Shown: in pieces, positions 54,363 through 63,589 of the stretch
How the letters are laid out: each line of letters begins with the position of its first letter
Position numbering within the stretch: the stretch's first letter is position 1
Assembly: GCF_000024225.1 (NCBI RefSeq)
Contig: NC_013203.1
Coordinates: forward strand, 1,178,001-1,242,000
Source: Lancefieldella parvula DSM 20469
GTDB taxonomy: Bacteria; Actinomycetota; Coriobacteriia; Coriobacteriales; Atopobiaceae
Length of the DNA: 64,000 nucleotides
Reading direction: 5' to 3'
Notes under the pieces: generated by a model
Told to the model about the DNA's origin: nothing
The model's input: the letters and a program-made list of their open reading frames with translations, nothing else
The model's database searches: none
Made by a program: the position numbers and the translations under genes

Positions 54363-54791
54363 TTAATTCATATTTTTTGAATAAATGGCGCAATTGTTGG
54401 GTGTCTCATCAACCTCAACAGAAGAAACGGGTAAGCCTTCCGCTTCAAGTTGCTCAAACAAATACTTGGCCAAATTTTCTGCTGTTGTTCTAAAGGGCAA
54501 CACGGTAAGCGAGAAACCCTCTTCTGTAAGACAGTTCAGTGTCTTTTCAGAAAGAGAACCCTCCTCAATCAAAAACGTATGATCAAGGGAATCACACAGT
54601 GCGCCAACCTTACGCTTAAAAACGCCAAAGTCCATAACCATATCTTTTTCTGTACCAGACTCGCCAAGTTCTGCAGTGGAAATACAAGCAGTTACGTGCC
54701 AGCGATGACCGTGGAGGTTTTCGCACTTGCCATAGTAGTTTGTAAGAAAATGCGCCGAGTCAAAGGCATATTCGGTCTTGAGCGTATACAT
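54363..54791 (-). CDS. queD: 6-carboxy-5,6,7,8-tetrahydropterin synthase
   Basis: 142 residues. Zinc ligands His14 (SAHFL), His27 and His29 (ENLHGHRW), active-site Cys23, catalytic His in LDHTFL and Glu in VDETPNN define QueD, an early step of queuosine synthesis. The other queuosine genes are not in the window. ATG 54791 overlaps the ricT stop (TAATG). Confidence 0.92.
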   Translation of the reverse strand: MYTLKTEYAFDSAHFLTNYYGKCENLHGHRWHVTACISTAELGESGTEKDMVMDFGVFKRKVGALCDSLDHTFLIEEGSLSEKTLNCLTEEGFSLTVLPFRTTAENLAKYLFEQLEAEGLPVSSVEVDETPNNCAIYSKNMN

Positions 54792-56344
54792 TACGCATTG
54801 TCCTTTGAACCGCGGCTACGATTATCTCGCCCAGCTCTTCTATGTCTACGACGCGTAGCATTCTGTGACTGAGCGTCTACAGATCCAGCATTAGGTGCAC
54901 TGCCAGAGCCAGAAGCACTCTGTGAAGAACTTTGGGCCTTCATGCCCGCCCTATCGCCTGGACGGCGAGTTCTCTTTGTACGGACCGGAGCCTGAGTCTC
55001 ATCGGCACTCTGTGCACTCTGAGGAGCATCTGTCCTTCTAAAACGCTTGCCCTGAGGCTGTTTCTGAGCAGAAGCTGAGTTCTGCTCGTTCTTCTGGGGT
55101 GTCTGAGTGTTTGTGACACCATCGTCTGTTACGTGATGACGGCGACGCGTGCGACGCAGTGTATCAGTTGCGGCATCAAAAGTACTGGAACCAGGGTTTA
55201 CTTGAGCATTCTTTGAGGTTCTTACACGACGGGTGCGAGAAGAGCTTTGAGTACCCTGTTCTTCTCGAGTGTTTCTTACGCTAGACTTCTGCGCATTTTC
55301 CTGCCTATTTGCATTGCTCTGCTCAAAGCGCTCACGTTTGCGTCTTGGAGCCTCAGTAACAAAGAGGTCAGGATTGATTTCTGGCTCTTCATCAACTATC
55401 AAACCGTTTGCTTTATCAAGTTCTGCCAGGGCCATCTGAACCTCAACAGATTCAAGACGCTCAAGTGCAGCGCGAGAAACACTGTCTGGTCTGCAAGAAC
55501 AACCTAGCTCATCCGACTTCTGCTGTGCTGCAGGAGATGCATCCATGTCAGCAAGAGGAATACGGACTACTTTGCCGCTCTCAAGACGAAGTGCAATCTC
55601 TTCTTTTGGTGTGTTGTACTCAACAATTTTTGCCATACCCAAAGGAGTCTCAATAACAGCATTACGCTTTGGAGCACGGTTCTTAAAATCACGATACGCT
55701 TCAAACTCATAGCGCAAGCAGCACATTAAGCGGCCACAAGCACCAGAAATCTTAGTGGAGTTCAGTGGCAAATCCTGCTCTTTTGCCATACGAATAGAAA
55801 CTGGCTCAAAAGAAAGACCAAACCTTCTACAGCAAAGCTCTTGTCCACAGTGACCATAGCCACCAATGACCGCCGCCTCTTCTCTGACGCCAATCTGACG
55901 CATATCAATACGCTCATGAAGTTCATGAGAAAGCTCACGGACAAGCTGTCTAAAGTCCACACGATCATCAGCTGAGAAGTAACAAACGACCTTCTCGCCA
56001 TCAAAAAGATACTCAACGCCAATAGGCTTCATCTCAAGTTCTTCTTGAACAACAAACTTCCTGAATATGGGAAGCGCAGCCTCGCCCTTAGTGGCAAGTT
56101 CTTCTGCGCGAGAAAGATCTTCTTCAGTTGCTACGCGAACAACATCTTTAAGCTCAGCTTTGTTTGTCTTGTATTCAAACTCCTCCTGAGAAATTTCACG
56201 AGGATCAGCAATAGCAAGGCCAATCTCTAGACCACGCTCAGTCTGACAAATGACGTGGTCGCCTTCAAGAACGCCAGACTCCTTTGGATCAAACCAAAGG
56301 TCGCGTGCGGCGTATTCAAATTTCACCGGGACAACGGTGGGCAT
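54791..56344 (-). CDS. ricT: RicT/PSP1 domain regulatory protein with long basic tail
   Basis: 517 residues; GGAGG at spacing 7 before ATG 56344. Residues 1-265 form the PSP1/YaaT core with Cys166, Cys171, Cys172 (GHCGQELCC) and Cys203, Cys208, Cys209 (ACGRLMCC), matching the iron-sulfur cysteines of Bacillus RicT, which with RicA/RicF assists RNase Y processing. Residues about 320-517 are a disordered Arg/Ser/Gln-rich tail absent from the 275-residue Bacillus protein and likely to bind RNA. It overlaps holB by 22 bp. Confidence 0.9.
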   Translation of the reverse strand: MPTVVPVKFEYAARDLWFDPKESGVLEGDHVICQTERGLEIGLAIADPREISQEEFEYKTNKAELKDVVRVATEEDLSRAEELATKGEAALPIFRKFVVQEELEMKPIGVEYLFDGEKVVCYFSADDRVDFRQLVRELSHELHERIDMRQIGVREEAAVIGGYGHCGQELCCRRFGLSFEPVSIRMAKEQDLPLNSTKISGACGRLMCCLRYEFEAYRDFKNRAPKRNAVIETPLGMAKIVEYNTPKEEIALRLESGKVVRIPLADMDASPAAQQKSDELGCSCRPDSVSRAALERLESVEVQMALAELDKANGLIVDEEPEINPDLFVTEAPRRKRERFEQSNANRQENAQKSSVRNTREEQGTQSSSRTRRVRTSKNAQVNPGSSTFDAATDTLRRTRRRHHVTDDGVTNTQTPQKNEQNSASAQKQPQGKRFRRTDAPQSAQSADETQAPVRTKRTRRPGDRAGMKAQSSSQSASGSGSAPNAGSVDAQSQNATRRRHRRAGRDNRSRGSKDNA

Positions 56345-57492
56345 GTAAGTGCCTCCTTGATATGCAGCAGCATAACCTCAAGGGTTAGCTGGGGAGAAAC
56401 AGAGCGGTCCAGGTTGTTTTGAGCCTCTTGCACCGCAGCTAGAGCCCCAAGTACACCCTGGGTATGAGTTTGAGACGCAACACGGTCAATAATACCTGCT
56501 GCATCCGTATTTACTATTTCTTCATCGATTGCTTCACAACATAAAAGTACATCGCGAAGAAGCGATTCCAGAATTGCCAACATTTCTATGATACCCGAAC
56601 GCTCGCGCGCTGTGAGCTCTCGCTTATTTGCGGCCTCAACCTGCTTCAAAGCGGCACTAGTAAGAAAATCCTCACTTTGAGCAAGCGCCTCTTCTTGGGC
56701 GCGCTTCACATCACCTAGAGGAATTTTTGCAGCTTCTATCAGCTCTTTTGCGGATATAAGCACATCCCACGAGTCATTTCTGAGCAGATTGCCAAAAACG
56801 TCAATGAGTTGTCTGCGAATATTCTTGCGCGTAGACGACTGCAAAAACTCCACAGCTCTACTAGGGGTTCCTGTTGCTGCGAGCGCAATACGAGCTTCCT
56901 GTTCTGTAGCAGAAATCTCTCGCATAATAGCGGCTTTAGCTACAGCGTCAGTAAGCGTTCTAAACGCAACCACCTGACAACGAGAAACAATAGTGGGAAG
57001 TACCGCAGAAGAAGAACGTGCAGACAGAATAAAAATAGTATCTGCAGGTGGCTCCTCGATAGTTTTAAGCAGCGCATTTGCTGAATTCTCTCGAAGCAAA
57101 TCAGCACGATCAATTACGTAAATCTTATGAGTTGATCGCATGGGAGCTAGGCTAACATCAGCGGTGAGCTGACGAATTTGCTCAATAAGATAACCGTTTG
57201 CAGAGGCTGGAGTAAGCACGTGCACGTCAGGATGAGTGCCACGAGAAATACGAATGCAGTCGTCACAAGCAGCGTCACCGCCTTGGGCACAAAGAACACA
57301 CTGCGCTAAAGCTTTGGCCGCAAGACCTTTACCAGAACCAGGAGCACCTACAAACAAATAGGCATGACCAAGTTTGTGTTCATGCAATGCTCGTGCAAGC
57401 AAGTTTTGAACCTGAGGCTGATCTTGAAGACGCGTTAGTGCCTGAGGAAGCGAATAGGCAGTATGAGCAGTATGTGTACCCTCTTGTGTCAT
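56323..57492 (-). CDS. holB: DNA polymerase III delta' subunit
   Basis: 389 residues from ATG 57492; GTG at 57507 or 57516 are alternatives. AAA+ clamp-loader protein with GAPGSGKGLAAKAL, a four-cysteine zinc site (CVLCAQGGDAACDDC), IDRADLL, LLKTIEEPP and the SRC sensor motif VSRCQVV. Part of the conserved tmk-holB-ricT order; it follows the tmk stop by seven bases. Confidence 0.92.
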   Translation of the reverse strand: MTQEGTHTAHTAYSLPQALTRLQDQPQVQNLLARALHEHKLGHAYLFVGAPGSGKGLAAKALAQCVLCAQGGDAACDDCIRISRGTHPDVHVLTPASANGYLIEQIRQLTADVSLAPMRSTHKIYVIDRADLLRENSANALLKTIEEPPADTIFILSARSSSAVLPTIVSRCQVVAFRTLTDAVAKAAIMREISATEQEARIALAATGTPSRAVEFLQSSTRKNIRRQLIDVFGNLLRNDSWDVLISAKELIEAAKIPLGDVKRAQEEALAQSEDFLTSAALKQVEAANKRELTARERSGIIEMLAILESLLRDVLLCCEAIDEEIVNTDAAGIIDRVASQTHTQGVLGALAAVQEAQNNLDRSVSPQLTLEVMLLHIKEALTCPPLSR

Positions 57493-57499
57493 GAAGACA

Positions 57500-58159
57500 T
57501 CACTCACCAAGCTCACTGATGCCCGGGATAAGATCGGCTAACAGCTGGCGAGTACGCGTACGGACCTCGTCAATACTGCCATCTGCATCAATAGCTTTTA
57601 CACGCTCAGGCTCATCTTGTAGAAGCTGCTTATAACCAGCAAAAACACGTTCCTGGAAAGCAACACCCTCTGCTTCTAATCTATCAGTATCATTTTGTGT
57701 AGCACGCGCATGAGCAACCGTTGGCTCAAGCATAAAAACAAGGGTTCTATCGGGAGAAACCCCACAGCTTCCCAAACGATTTGCATGGTGGACTAAGTCC
57801 GTATCAAGGCCACGACCAGCTGCTTGATAGGCGTAAGTGGAGTCATAGAAACGATCACACAAAACTACCTTGCCAGATGCTAGAGCTGGGCGAATAACCT
57901 CTTCCACTAGCTGAGCACGACTTGCTTCGTAGAGTAACAGCTCACACTCGTCGCACATTGCACCGTTTTTTGGATTGAGAACAACATCTCTGATCTGCTC
58001 AGAAATAGCAGTTCCACCGGGCTCACGAACAAAGACCACATCAAAGTTAAGAGCCTTAAGGTCTTCTCGTAGAAGAGAAGCTTGTGTTGACTTGCCGCAA
58101 CCATCAACGCCTTCAAGCGTAATAAACAAGCCTTGTGATGTACGTGTATTTTTACTCAT
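57500..58159 (-). CDS. tmk: Thymidylate kinase
   Basis: 219 residues from ATG 58159 with GGGAGGG upstream; the earlier in-frame start (58258) lacks a ribosome site. P-loop LEGVDGCGKSTQ, FVREPGGT and CDRFYDSTYAYQAAGRG (the DRx and LID motifs) are intact. It phosphorylates dTMP to dTDP and begins a tight four-gene operon tmk-holB-ricT-queD. Confidence 0.95.
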   Translation of the reverse strand: MSKNTRTSQGLFITLEGVDGCGKSTQASLLREDLKALNFDVVFVREPGGTAISEQIRDVVLNPKNGAMCDECELLLYEASRAQLVEEVIRPALASGKVVLCDRFYDSTYAYQAAGRGLDTDLVHHANRLGSCGVSPDRTLVFMLEPTVAHARATQNDTDRLEAEGVAFQERVFAGYKQLLQDEPERVKAIDADGSIDEVRTRTRQLLADLIPGISELGE

Positions 58160-58316
58160 GCTTCCCTCCCTCTTAACTATCTCACGATACAGACAGATTG
58201 TGTTTCTCGCCATGAATATTCTAAAGGTTTTACGCATTTCCACATGAAAGGTGCCCAAAAAAGGGTAAAAATACGTATGGAGCGGGCGTTGGAGAGGGAC
58301 GCTCGTTCTTCCAAAA

Positions 58317-58340
58317 ACGGTGCACCCCTTGATGCACCGT
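58317..58340 (-). terminator. Intrinsic terminator of topA
   Basis: ACGGTGCA / TGCACCGT, 8-bp perfect stem with an 8-base loop, followed by TTTTTGG on the minus strand. It lies ten bases beyond the topA stop. Confidence 0.88.
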
Positions 58341-58349
58341 CATACGTTT

Positions 58350-60863
58350 TTACTTTTTTGCTGCCTTGGTGGATTTGGTGCTCTTAGTACTCTTACGAGC
58401 ACCTCTGCGCGGGGCAGTTTTCTTTTCTTTGCCAGGGCAATCGTAATTTGGGCACAGCTTCCAAGGACCACGCTGAGTAGTAACAACTACCATAGGAGCG
58501 CCGCAGTCTGGACAAACCTCATCGGTCTTCTCAAGCTTTCCACGAGCAGGTAGAGGATAACTTGTTTCGCACTCCTCGTAGTTGGTACAGCGGATAAAAC
58601 GCTTGCCCGTGCGCTCTGACTTATGAGCCACCAAGTCTCCGTGCTTGCCATTTGCTTTGCAAGTTGGGCACTCGCCCACAATAAGATCTGGCTCCGAATT
58701 TGTAGGACAAGCTGGATTGATGCAAGTCTCATACGCACGCTGCCTAAACGGCTGAACCTTTACACGAGGAGCACCACACTCTGGGCAGACGCCAGCCTCT
58801 CCCTCAAGCGGTTCAACGCGTCCCTGAGGCAGTGGATACGTAACATCACAGTCTGGCCAACCCATGCAGCCAACAAAGCTTCCACGAGTCTTTAGAGAGC
58901 TCTTGGCAACCAAATCCTTGCCACACTTAGGACAGGTTCCAACCTTTGCGTCAGCAGTGACTGCATCCGCAATGGCCTCAGACAGATCTTCTTTATGATC
59001 AATGAGCACATCAATCATGCCCGCAAGCAGGGATCTTGAGTGCGTAACAACGCCATCACGCGTATCTTTGCCCTCAGCAACGCTAGTCATATCGGATTCA
59101 AGCTCAGCCGTCATATCAGGCGAGGTAATGTGTGGTGCAAATTGCGAAAGAGCATCGACAATTGCCATACCAAGCTGACTTGGCTCAACGGGATCATTCT
59201 TGAGGTATTTACGCTGATAAAGCGTATCAATGATGGAAGCACGCGTAGACTTTGTACCCAGACCGCGCTTCTCCATCTCTTGAATAAGCTTACCCTGACT
59301 ATAGCGAGCAGGTGGCTCTGTCTGCTTAGCGTCAAGCGATAAAGACTTAATAGAGACAATCTCTCCCTCGCCTACATCAGGAATCTGATCGTCCTTCTTA
59401 AGGCCAAAAGGATAAATTTCTCTAAAGCCTGGCTCTGCCAGTACCGTTCCGTTTGCAACAAAAGGCTGACCAGCAACATCAAGTGTAATCTTGGTACCAC
59501 TCATAGTAGCTGGACCCATAAGGGTTGCTAAGAACCTTCGAGCAATAAGGTTATAAAGCTTCCAAGCTGCAGGCTGCAAAGAATCTGGATTTGCCGCTGC
59601 CGTTGGATAAATTGGTGGGTGGTCGGTAGACTCCTGCTTGCCACGAGTTGCATGGAGCTTTGGCTGACCCAAAAGCTTTTTACAGGTAGGTGCATACTGA
59701 GGAACTGCAGATAACGTACGCACACAATCTTTCAGGTCAAGAGAACTTGGATACACCGTGTTATCAACACGCGGATACGAAATTAAGCCATCCATGTACA
59801 AGGACTCTGCCAAACGCATAGTTCTAGCTGGCGAGATACCCTCTGCAGCTGCAGCTGCTTGCAGCGATGTAGTGTTAAATGGAGCTGGTGGCTGCTGCTT
59901 TCTGCTACGAGACTCAATCTCGACAACCGTTGCCTGCGTTTGATCTTTCACAACGTCATAAACTGTATCTGCTTCAGCCTGATCCCAGAACCTTGCAGTC
60001 TGGTGAACCATCTTGAACGTTGCTTCGTCATCATCTTCTGGAGAAGCAACACCAGAAATGACCCAATAATCTTCTGGCTTAAACGCCAGACGCTCACGCT
60101 CACGCTCAACAACAAGTGCCAGCGTAGGAGTCTGAACACGACCAGCAGAGCGCGTATTGCCCAGACCACCAAAGCGTGCAGTAGTCAAATAACGGGTTAA
60201 TACCGCACCCCAAATAAGATCAATGTACTGTCTGGACTCACCTGCTGCAGCCAAGTTATAGTCAAGATCTACCAGGTTATTAAAGGCAGTCTCAATCTCT
60301 GTCTTAGTAAAAGCAGAGTAGCGAGCACGAAATACCGCCAGGTTAGGATTAACCGAGAGAACCTGTGCCAATGCATCAGAACCAATAAGCTCACCCTCAC
60401 GGTCAAAGTCTGTACCGATGATGACAGACTCTGCTTTCTTAGCAAGATTCTTGAGCGCTCGAATGATCTCTTTTTCTGCAGGTTGTTTATCTACAGGAGC
60501 CCAAATCAAATACGGCAAGCTGGGAATTTTCCAGCCCTTAAGGTCAACGCCATCTGCCATAAAAGGCTTGCGCTTAACCTTGTAAGGAGGACGCTCAAGA
60601 CCATCTGGAACGTCTGCAGGAAGGTGCTCCCCTTCTGCAGTTTCTCCGTACCAACCCTCTTCCTTATCAAACTTCAAAGCTAAAGGAAAATCAGGTTGCA
60701 GAATATGACCACGAAGACCAATAGCAACATAATCCTCGCCACCGCGTCTAAAACGATAAACAGGAGTGTTGTATACCTTGTCTGCCTCAGGCTTACCTGA
60801 TTCAGACAGAAGGCGAGCAATCTGCTGCGCTGCGTCGTTTTTCTCGGTAACAACTAAAATCAA
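58350..60863 (-). CDS. topA: DNA topoisomerase I with four C-terminal zinc ribbons
   Basis: 837 residues, TTG start 60863 (GGAG 11 bases upstream, a weak point). TOPRIM domain with Glu7 (VTEKND) and D152/D154/E156 (TDFDREGE); catalytic Tyr363 in LISYPRVDN. Four C4 zinc ribbons follow (Cys644/647/666/672, 693/696/714/719, 732/735/759/765, 784/787/804/809), then a Lys/Ser/Thr tail. The N-terminal block (VYRFRRGGEDYVAIGLRGHI) is of the archaeal-type TopA branch, unlike the standard actinobacterial TopA. It relaxes negative supercoils. Confidence 0.93.
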   Translation of the reverse strand: MILVVTEKNDAAQQIARLLSESGKPEADKVYNTPVYRFRRGGEDYVAIGLRGHILQPDFPLALKFDKEEGWYGETAEGEHLPADVPDGLERPPYKVKRKPFMADGVDLKGWKIPSLPYLIWAPVDKQPAEKEIIRALKNLAKKAESVIIGTDFDREGELIGSDALAQVLSVNPNLAVFRARYSAFTKTEIETAFNNLVDLDYNLAAAGESRQYIDLIWGAVLTRYLTTARFGGLGNTRSAGRVQTPTLALVVERERERLAFKPEDYWVISGVASPEDDDEATFKMVHQTARFWDQAEADTVYDVVKDQTQATVVEIESRSRKQQPPAPFNTTSLQAAAAAEGISPARTMRLAESLYMDGLISYPRVDNTVYPSSLDLKDCVRTLSAVPQYAPTCKKLLGQPKLHATRGKQESTDHPPIYPTAAANPDSLQPAAWKLYNLIARRFLATLMGPATMSGTKITLDVAGQPFVANGTVLAEPGFREIYPFGLKKDDQIPDVGEGEIVSIKSLSLDAKQTEPPARYSQGKLIQEMEKRGLGTKSTRASIIDTLYQRKYLKNDPVEPSQLGMAIVDALSQFAPHITSPDMTAELESDMTSVAEGKDTRDGVVTHSRSLLAGMIDVLIDHKEDLSEAIADAVTADAKVGTCPKCGKDLVAKSSLKTRGSFVGCMGWPDCDVTYPLPQGRVEPLEGEAGVCPECGAPRVKVQPFRQRAYETCINPACPTNSEPDLIVGECPTCKANGKHGDLVAHKSERTGKRFIRCTNYEECETSYPLPARGKLEKTDEVCPDCGAPMVVVTTQRGPWKLCPNYDCPGKEKKTAPRRGARKSTKSTKSTKAAKK

Positions 60864-60897
60864 AGAACAACACTCTCCAAATTAAAAAGCGGAAATA

Positions 60898-61686
60898 CTA
60901 GATTTTATCGAGCTCGTGCTGATCGTAGTCCTCGCGGCTCCACTTAAGAGCAGCCTTACCATCGCGAGCAATAATGACATAACGAGCAACAGCCAAAGCA
61001 ATTTCGTACAGCAAAATAAGAGCTGTAAACATCAAAATCATGGTGACAGGCGATGCATCGGGAGTGACCACTGCGGAAAGGATCATCAGACCAACATAGA
61101 CATAACGCCATTGTTCACGCATGTTTTTATAAGGAACAAGATGAAGGATGGCCAGGTAGAAGATAACCAATGGAAGTTGGAATGCTACGCCAAAACCAAT
61201 CTCAAACATCATAATAATATCGAGATAATCGCTTGCCTCATTAATAGTTCCTGCAAACTCCTGCGACTGTCCAATCATCCAACCAATAGCAGTGTTCAAA
61301 ATGACAAAGTAACAGAACAACATACCCAAGAAGAACAGGGTAATCATAGCGGCTACAGTAGGAACAACCCACTTGCGCTCTTTAGCGTTAAGCGCGGGCA
61401 AAAAGAATGCCATAATTTCCCAGATGATAATAGGTGTACAGATAATCACCGAGAAGAAAAAAGCCACCTTAAACCTGATGCTAAAGCCACCAAGAACCGA
61501 GATAACCGTAAGTTTACCGTCGGTTAGAAACTCCTTAATAGGATCAATCAAAATCTCAATCAATGCAGGTGTTGCAAAGTAAATAATGATTGCGGTAACA
61601 AAAAGAGACACCACCACAATAGTCACACGACGACGAAGTTCTCCCAAGTGATCAAAAAGTGGCATACGAGCTGGAGTAATAGGCAT
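60898..61686 (-). CDS. tatC: Twin-arginine translocase TatC
   Basis: 262 residues with six transmembrane helices. Conserved N-terminal HLGELRRR, FLPALNAKERKW in the first periplasmic region, FQLPLVI and TPDASPVTM loops. It recognises twin-arginine signals and forms the receptor complex with TatB. It follows the TatA/B gene by 18 bases. The Tat substrate candidates in this window are the proteins at 38.9 kb and 24.3 kb. Confidence 0.94.
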   Translation of the reverse strand: MPITPARMPLFDHLGELRRRVTIVVVSLFVTAIIIYFATPALIEILIDPIKEFLTDGKLTVISVLGGFSIRFKVAFFFSVIICTPIIIWEIMAFFLPALNAKERKWVVPTVAAMITLFFLGMLFCYFVILNTAIGWMIGQSQEFAGTINEASDYLDIIMMFEIGFGVAFQLPLVIFYLAILHLVPYKNMREQWRYVYVGLMILSAVVTPDASPVTMILMFTALILLYEIALAVARYVIIARDGKAALKWSREDYDQHELDKI

Positions 61687-61704
61687 TACGCGCGAAAGCT
61701 GGAC

Positions 61705-62328
61705 TTATGCGTCCTGACTTTCTCCCTCCTCTCCAGCAACTTCTTCTTTCTTATCTTCTGCCATAGAGCGAGAAGAACGTGCAGATCCAAGGTTATACAA
61801 GTCTTTTGCAGATAGAGCGGCTGCAGGAGTTTCTTCTGTAGCCTTAGGTGTTATCTGTTCAGTTGCCTCTGCGGAATCACCGGAGAAGTTAACAGAAGAA
61901 GTGGCTTCTGGTCCAGCTGTAGCAGTCTCCTTATCAGAAACGGCTTCTGGTTGCTCGGTCTTCTCGACCGTCTCAGCCTGCTTGTTCTGCTCGGCTGCCT
62001 CGACAGCAGCCCTCTCGGCTGCCTCACGCTCCTCTTTTAGGCGAGCACGACGCTCAGCAAAGGTTTCCTGGTGATCAGTATCCTCGCGATCAGCATCAGA
62101 TGCAGCATTTTTTAACTGCTCGGAGCGCTTGGGCTTCTCGTGAAGTGCATCCGCTGCAGGATCAAGTAAGTCCGCACGGACAACTTTATTAAAGCCCTCT
62201 TGAGCATTCTGGAACTGCCTTAAAGCACGGCCAAGCGTGCGACCCATACCAGGTAATTTATCAGGACCAAATACTAAAAATGCAAAGAGCAAAATTAGTA
62301 CGAGCTCCGTTTCTCCAATGCCAAACAC
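61705..62328 (-). CDS. tatB: TatA/TatB family protein with long acidic tail
   Basis: 207 residues from GTG 62328 (AAAGG at spacing 8). One N-terminal helix (about 3-18) and an amphipathic helix beginning at FGPDKLPGMGRTLGRALRQF are the family hallmarks; then about 160 residues of charged Ala/Glu-rich, probably disordered tail. The position just before tatC and the length favour TatB over TatA, but a single bifunctional protein is possible because no second copy is seen. Confidence 0.88.
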   Translation of the reverse strand: MFGIGETELVLILLFAFLVFGPDKLPGMGRTLGRALRQFQNAQEGFNKVVRADLLDPAADALHEKPKRSEQLKNAASDADREDTDHQETFAERRARLKEEREAAERAAVEAAEQNKQAETVEKTEQPEAVSDKETATAGPEATSSVNFSGDSAEATEQITPKATEETPAAALSAKDLYNLGSARSSRSMAEDKKEEVAGEEGESQDA

Positions 62329-62357
62329 AAGCAATACCTTTCTGGAACAAACATAAA

Positions 62358-62390
62358 CAAGCTCTTTGAACAGTTGCATCAAAGAGCTTG
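62358..62390 (-). terminator. Terminator between the STAS gene and tat genes
   Basis: 12-bp stem CAAGCTCTTTGA / TCAAAGAGCTTG with a 9-base loop and TTTATGTTTG after it on the minus strand. Confidence 0.8.
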
Positions 62391-62403
62391 CAAGTTACCA
62401 AAC

Positions 62404-62715
62404 CTACTTGCGAACGTTAAGGTCTTTATCAACCCCAAGAAGCGTAAAGACACGTTCCACGTTTTTCTGAGGATTTGCAACAACAAGCACAGAACCACTC
62501 TCTTGTGCTCGATGTGCAGCACCTACTAAAACGCCAATGCCCGTTGAATCAATATAAGCTACCTCAGTAAAATCAGCTTCAACTTCTTTTGCTCCATCGG
62601 CGAGCGCAGTATCCAAAGCATCACGAAGCTCGGAGGCATTTGATACGTCTACCTCGCCCTCAATGCAAATAATGGCCTTTGTATCTATAATTTCAGAGCT
62701 TATTTCTAGTGCCAT
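62404..62715 (-). CDS. STAS-domain anti-anti-sigma-type protein
   Basis: 103 residues, ribosome site AAGGAGG. Phosphorylatable Ser57 in VAYIDSTGIGVLVGA marks a SpoIIAA/RsbV-like STAS protein, which would release a sigma factor or other partner when unphosphorylated. No kinase of the RsbW/SpoIIAB type lies in the window. It may share a transcript with the TPR gene. Confidence 0.9.
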   Translation of the reverse strand: MALEISSEIIDTKAIICIEGEVDVSNASELRDALDTALADGAKEVEADFTEVAYIDSTGIGVLVGAAHRAQESGSVLVVANPQKNVERVFTLLGVDKDLNVRK

Positions 62716-62724
62716 AACTCCTCC

Positions 62725-63501
62725 TTACTTAGTATTATTTGAAGAGGTAGAGGTGTTCCCGTTCAATGCATCAAGAATTTTCTGTGCATTATCCCTTACA
62801 CCGGCACTATTATCAGAATCCTTTTCAATTGCTTTCTGCAGTGCCTCTTTTGCAAGATCTACTTGATCAGTAACACGATACATCATTCCCAAATTAAGCC
62901 AACCTTTAGCATAGTCTGGAGAACGATCTGTTACTGCCTTAAGTGTATCGATAGCACCTGTTTGATCACCTGCATAGAACTGAGCAATAGCTCTATCAAC
63001 ACGAACCTCATCAGAATCATTTGAAGCAAGATAGGTATTGTACTCAGCAATTGCTTTGTTAATCAGTTGCAAAGACTGCTTCTGAACAGAGTCATCTTGA
63101 GAAGAGCTCTTAAGTGCCATTCCCCATCCTAAATAAGTACGAGCCAAATCAAGATGTGCTGGAAGATTATCTGGATTTGACTGAATAGCAGATTCTTTTT
63201 CTTCTGCCTGCTTCTGATACACCTGGTTAATTGTCTCAGGAGAACGCTGCTGAGTCTGATTCCTCTTTTGTGAATTAGAGAAAATATTTGCCAGTGAAGG
63301 CAGCATCATAGAAATAGCAATAAAGAGCGAGAATACTCCAATGGCAATCTTCATACCTGTAGAAGGGCCTGGTTTTTTAGAAGTCTCATCAGACTTACGA
63401 TCCTTTGCCTTCTTTTTTGCTGTCTGGTTAGCCATGGCAACCAGCTCTTTTTCAGCCTTCTGTTCTGGTGTAAGTTCTGGCTTTGAAGTATTAGTTGGCA
63501 T
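62725..63501 (-). CDS. Membrane-anchored TPR protein
   Basis: 258 residues. A basic cytoplasmic N-terminus (1-48) and one transmembrane helix (about 50-70) are followed by a Gln-rich linker and about four TPR-like helix pairs (110-245; the clearest is YAKGWLNLGMMYRVTDQVDLAKEALQ). Ends in an Asn/Thr/Ser-rich tail. It resembles generic scaffold proteins for envelope assembly. It lies nine bases upstream of the STAS gene, so a functional link with the sigma-control protein is plausible. Confidence 0.75.
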   Translation of the reverse strand: MPTNTSKPELTPEQKAEKELVAMANQTAKKKAKDRKSDETSKKPGPSTGMKIAIGVFSLFIAISMMLPSLANIFSNSQKRNQTQQRSPETINQVYQKQAEEKESAIQSNPDNLPAHLDLARTYLGWGMALKSSSQDDSVQKQSLQLINKAIAEYNTYLASNDSDEVRVDRAIAQFYAGDQTGAIDTLKAVTDRSPDYAKGWLNLGMMYRVTDQVDLAKEALQKAIEKDSDNSAGVRDNAQKILDALNGNTSTSSNNTK

Positions 63502-63589
63502 TTAATATCCAATCGCTTTTTCTAAACATAACTAATCAAGATACGGCAGAATGGATCTACTTTCAAAGTAAATATCAAAGTTACACAAG

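Larger units (their letters stand above)
2831..58211. repeat. Dispersed nonamer GGCGAGAA(A/G), 23 copies
   Basis: Copies read by hand (left coordinate): + orientation 5902, 7524, 13129, 19836, 25354, 35765, 41399, 47399, 49042, 52606; - orientation 2831, 5708, 7912, 9413, 16043, 28850, 29478, 35783, 46491, 49193, 51336, 55991, 58203. Most have T before and often C after (TGGCGAGAAAC). Chance expectation for the pair of nonamers at this base composition is about one per window. Copies fall in all three frames, so codon use does not explain them. Confidence 0.8.
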
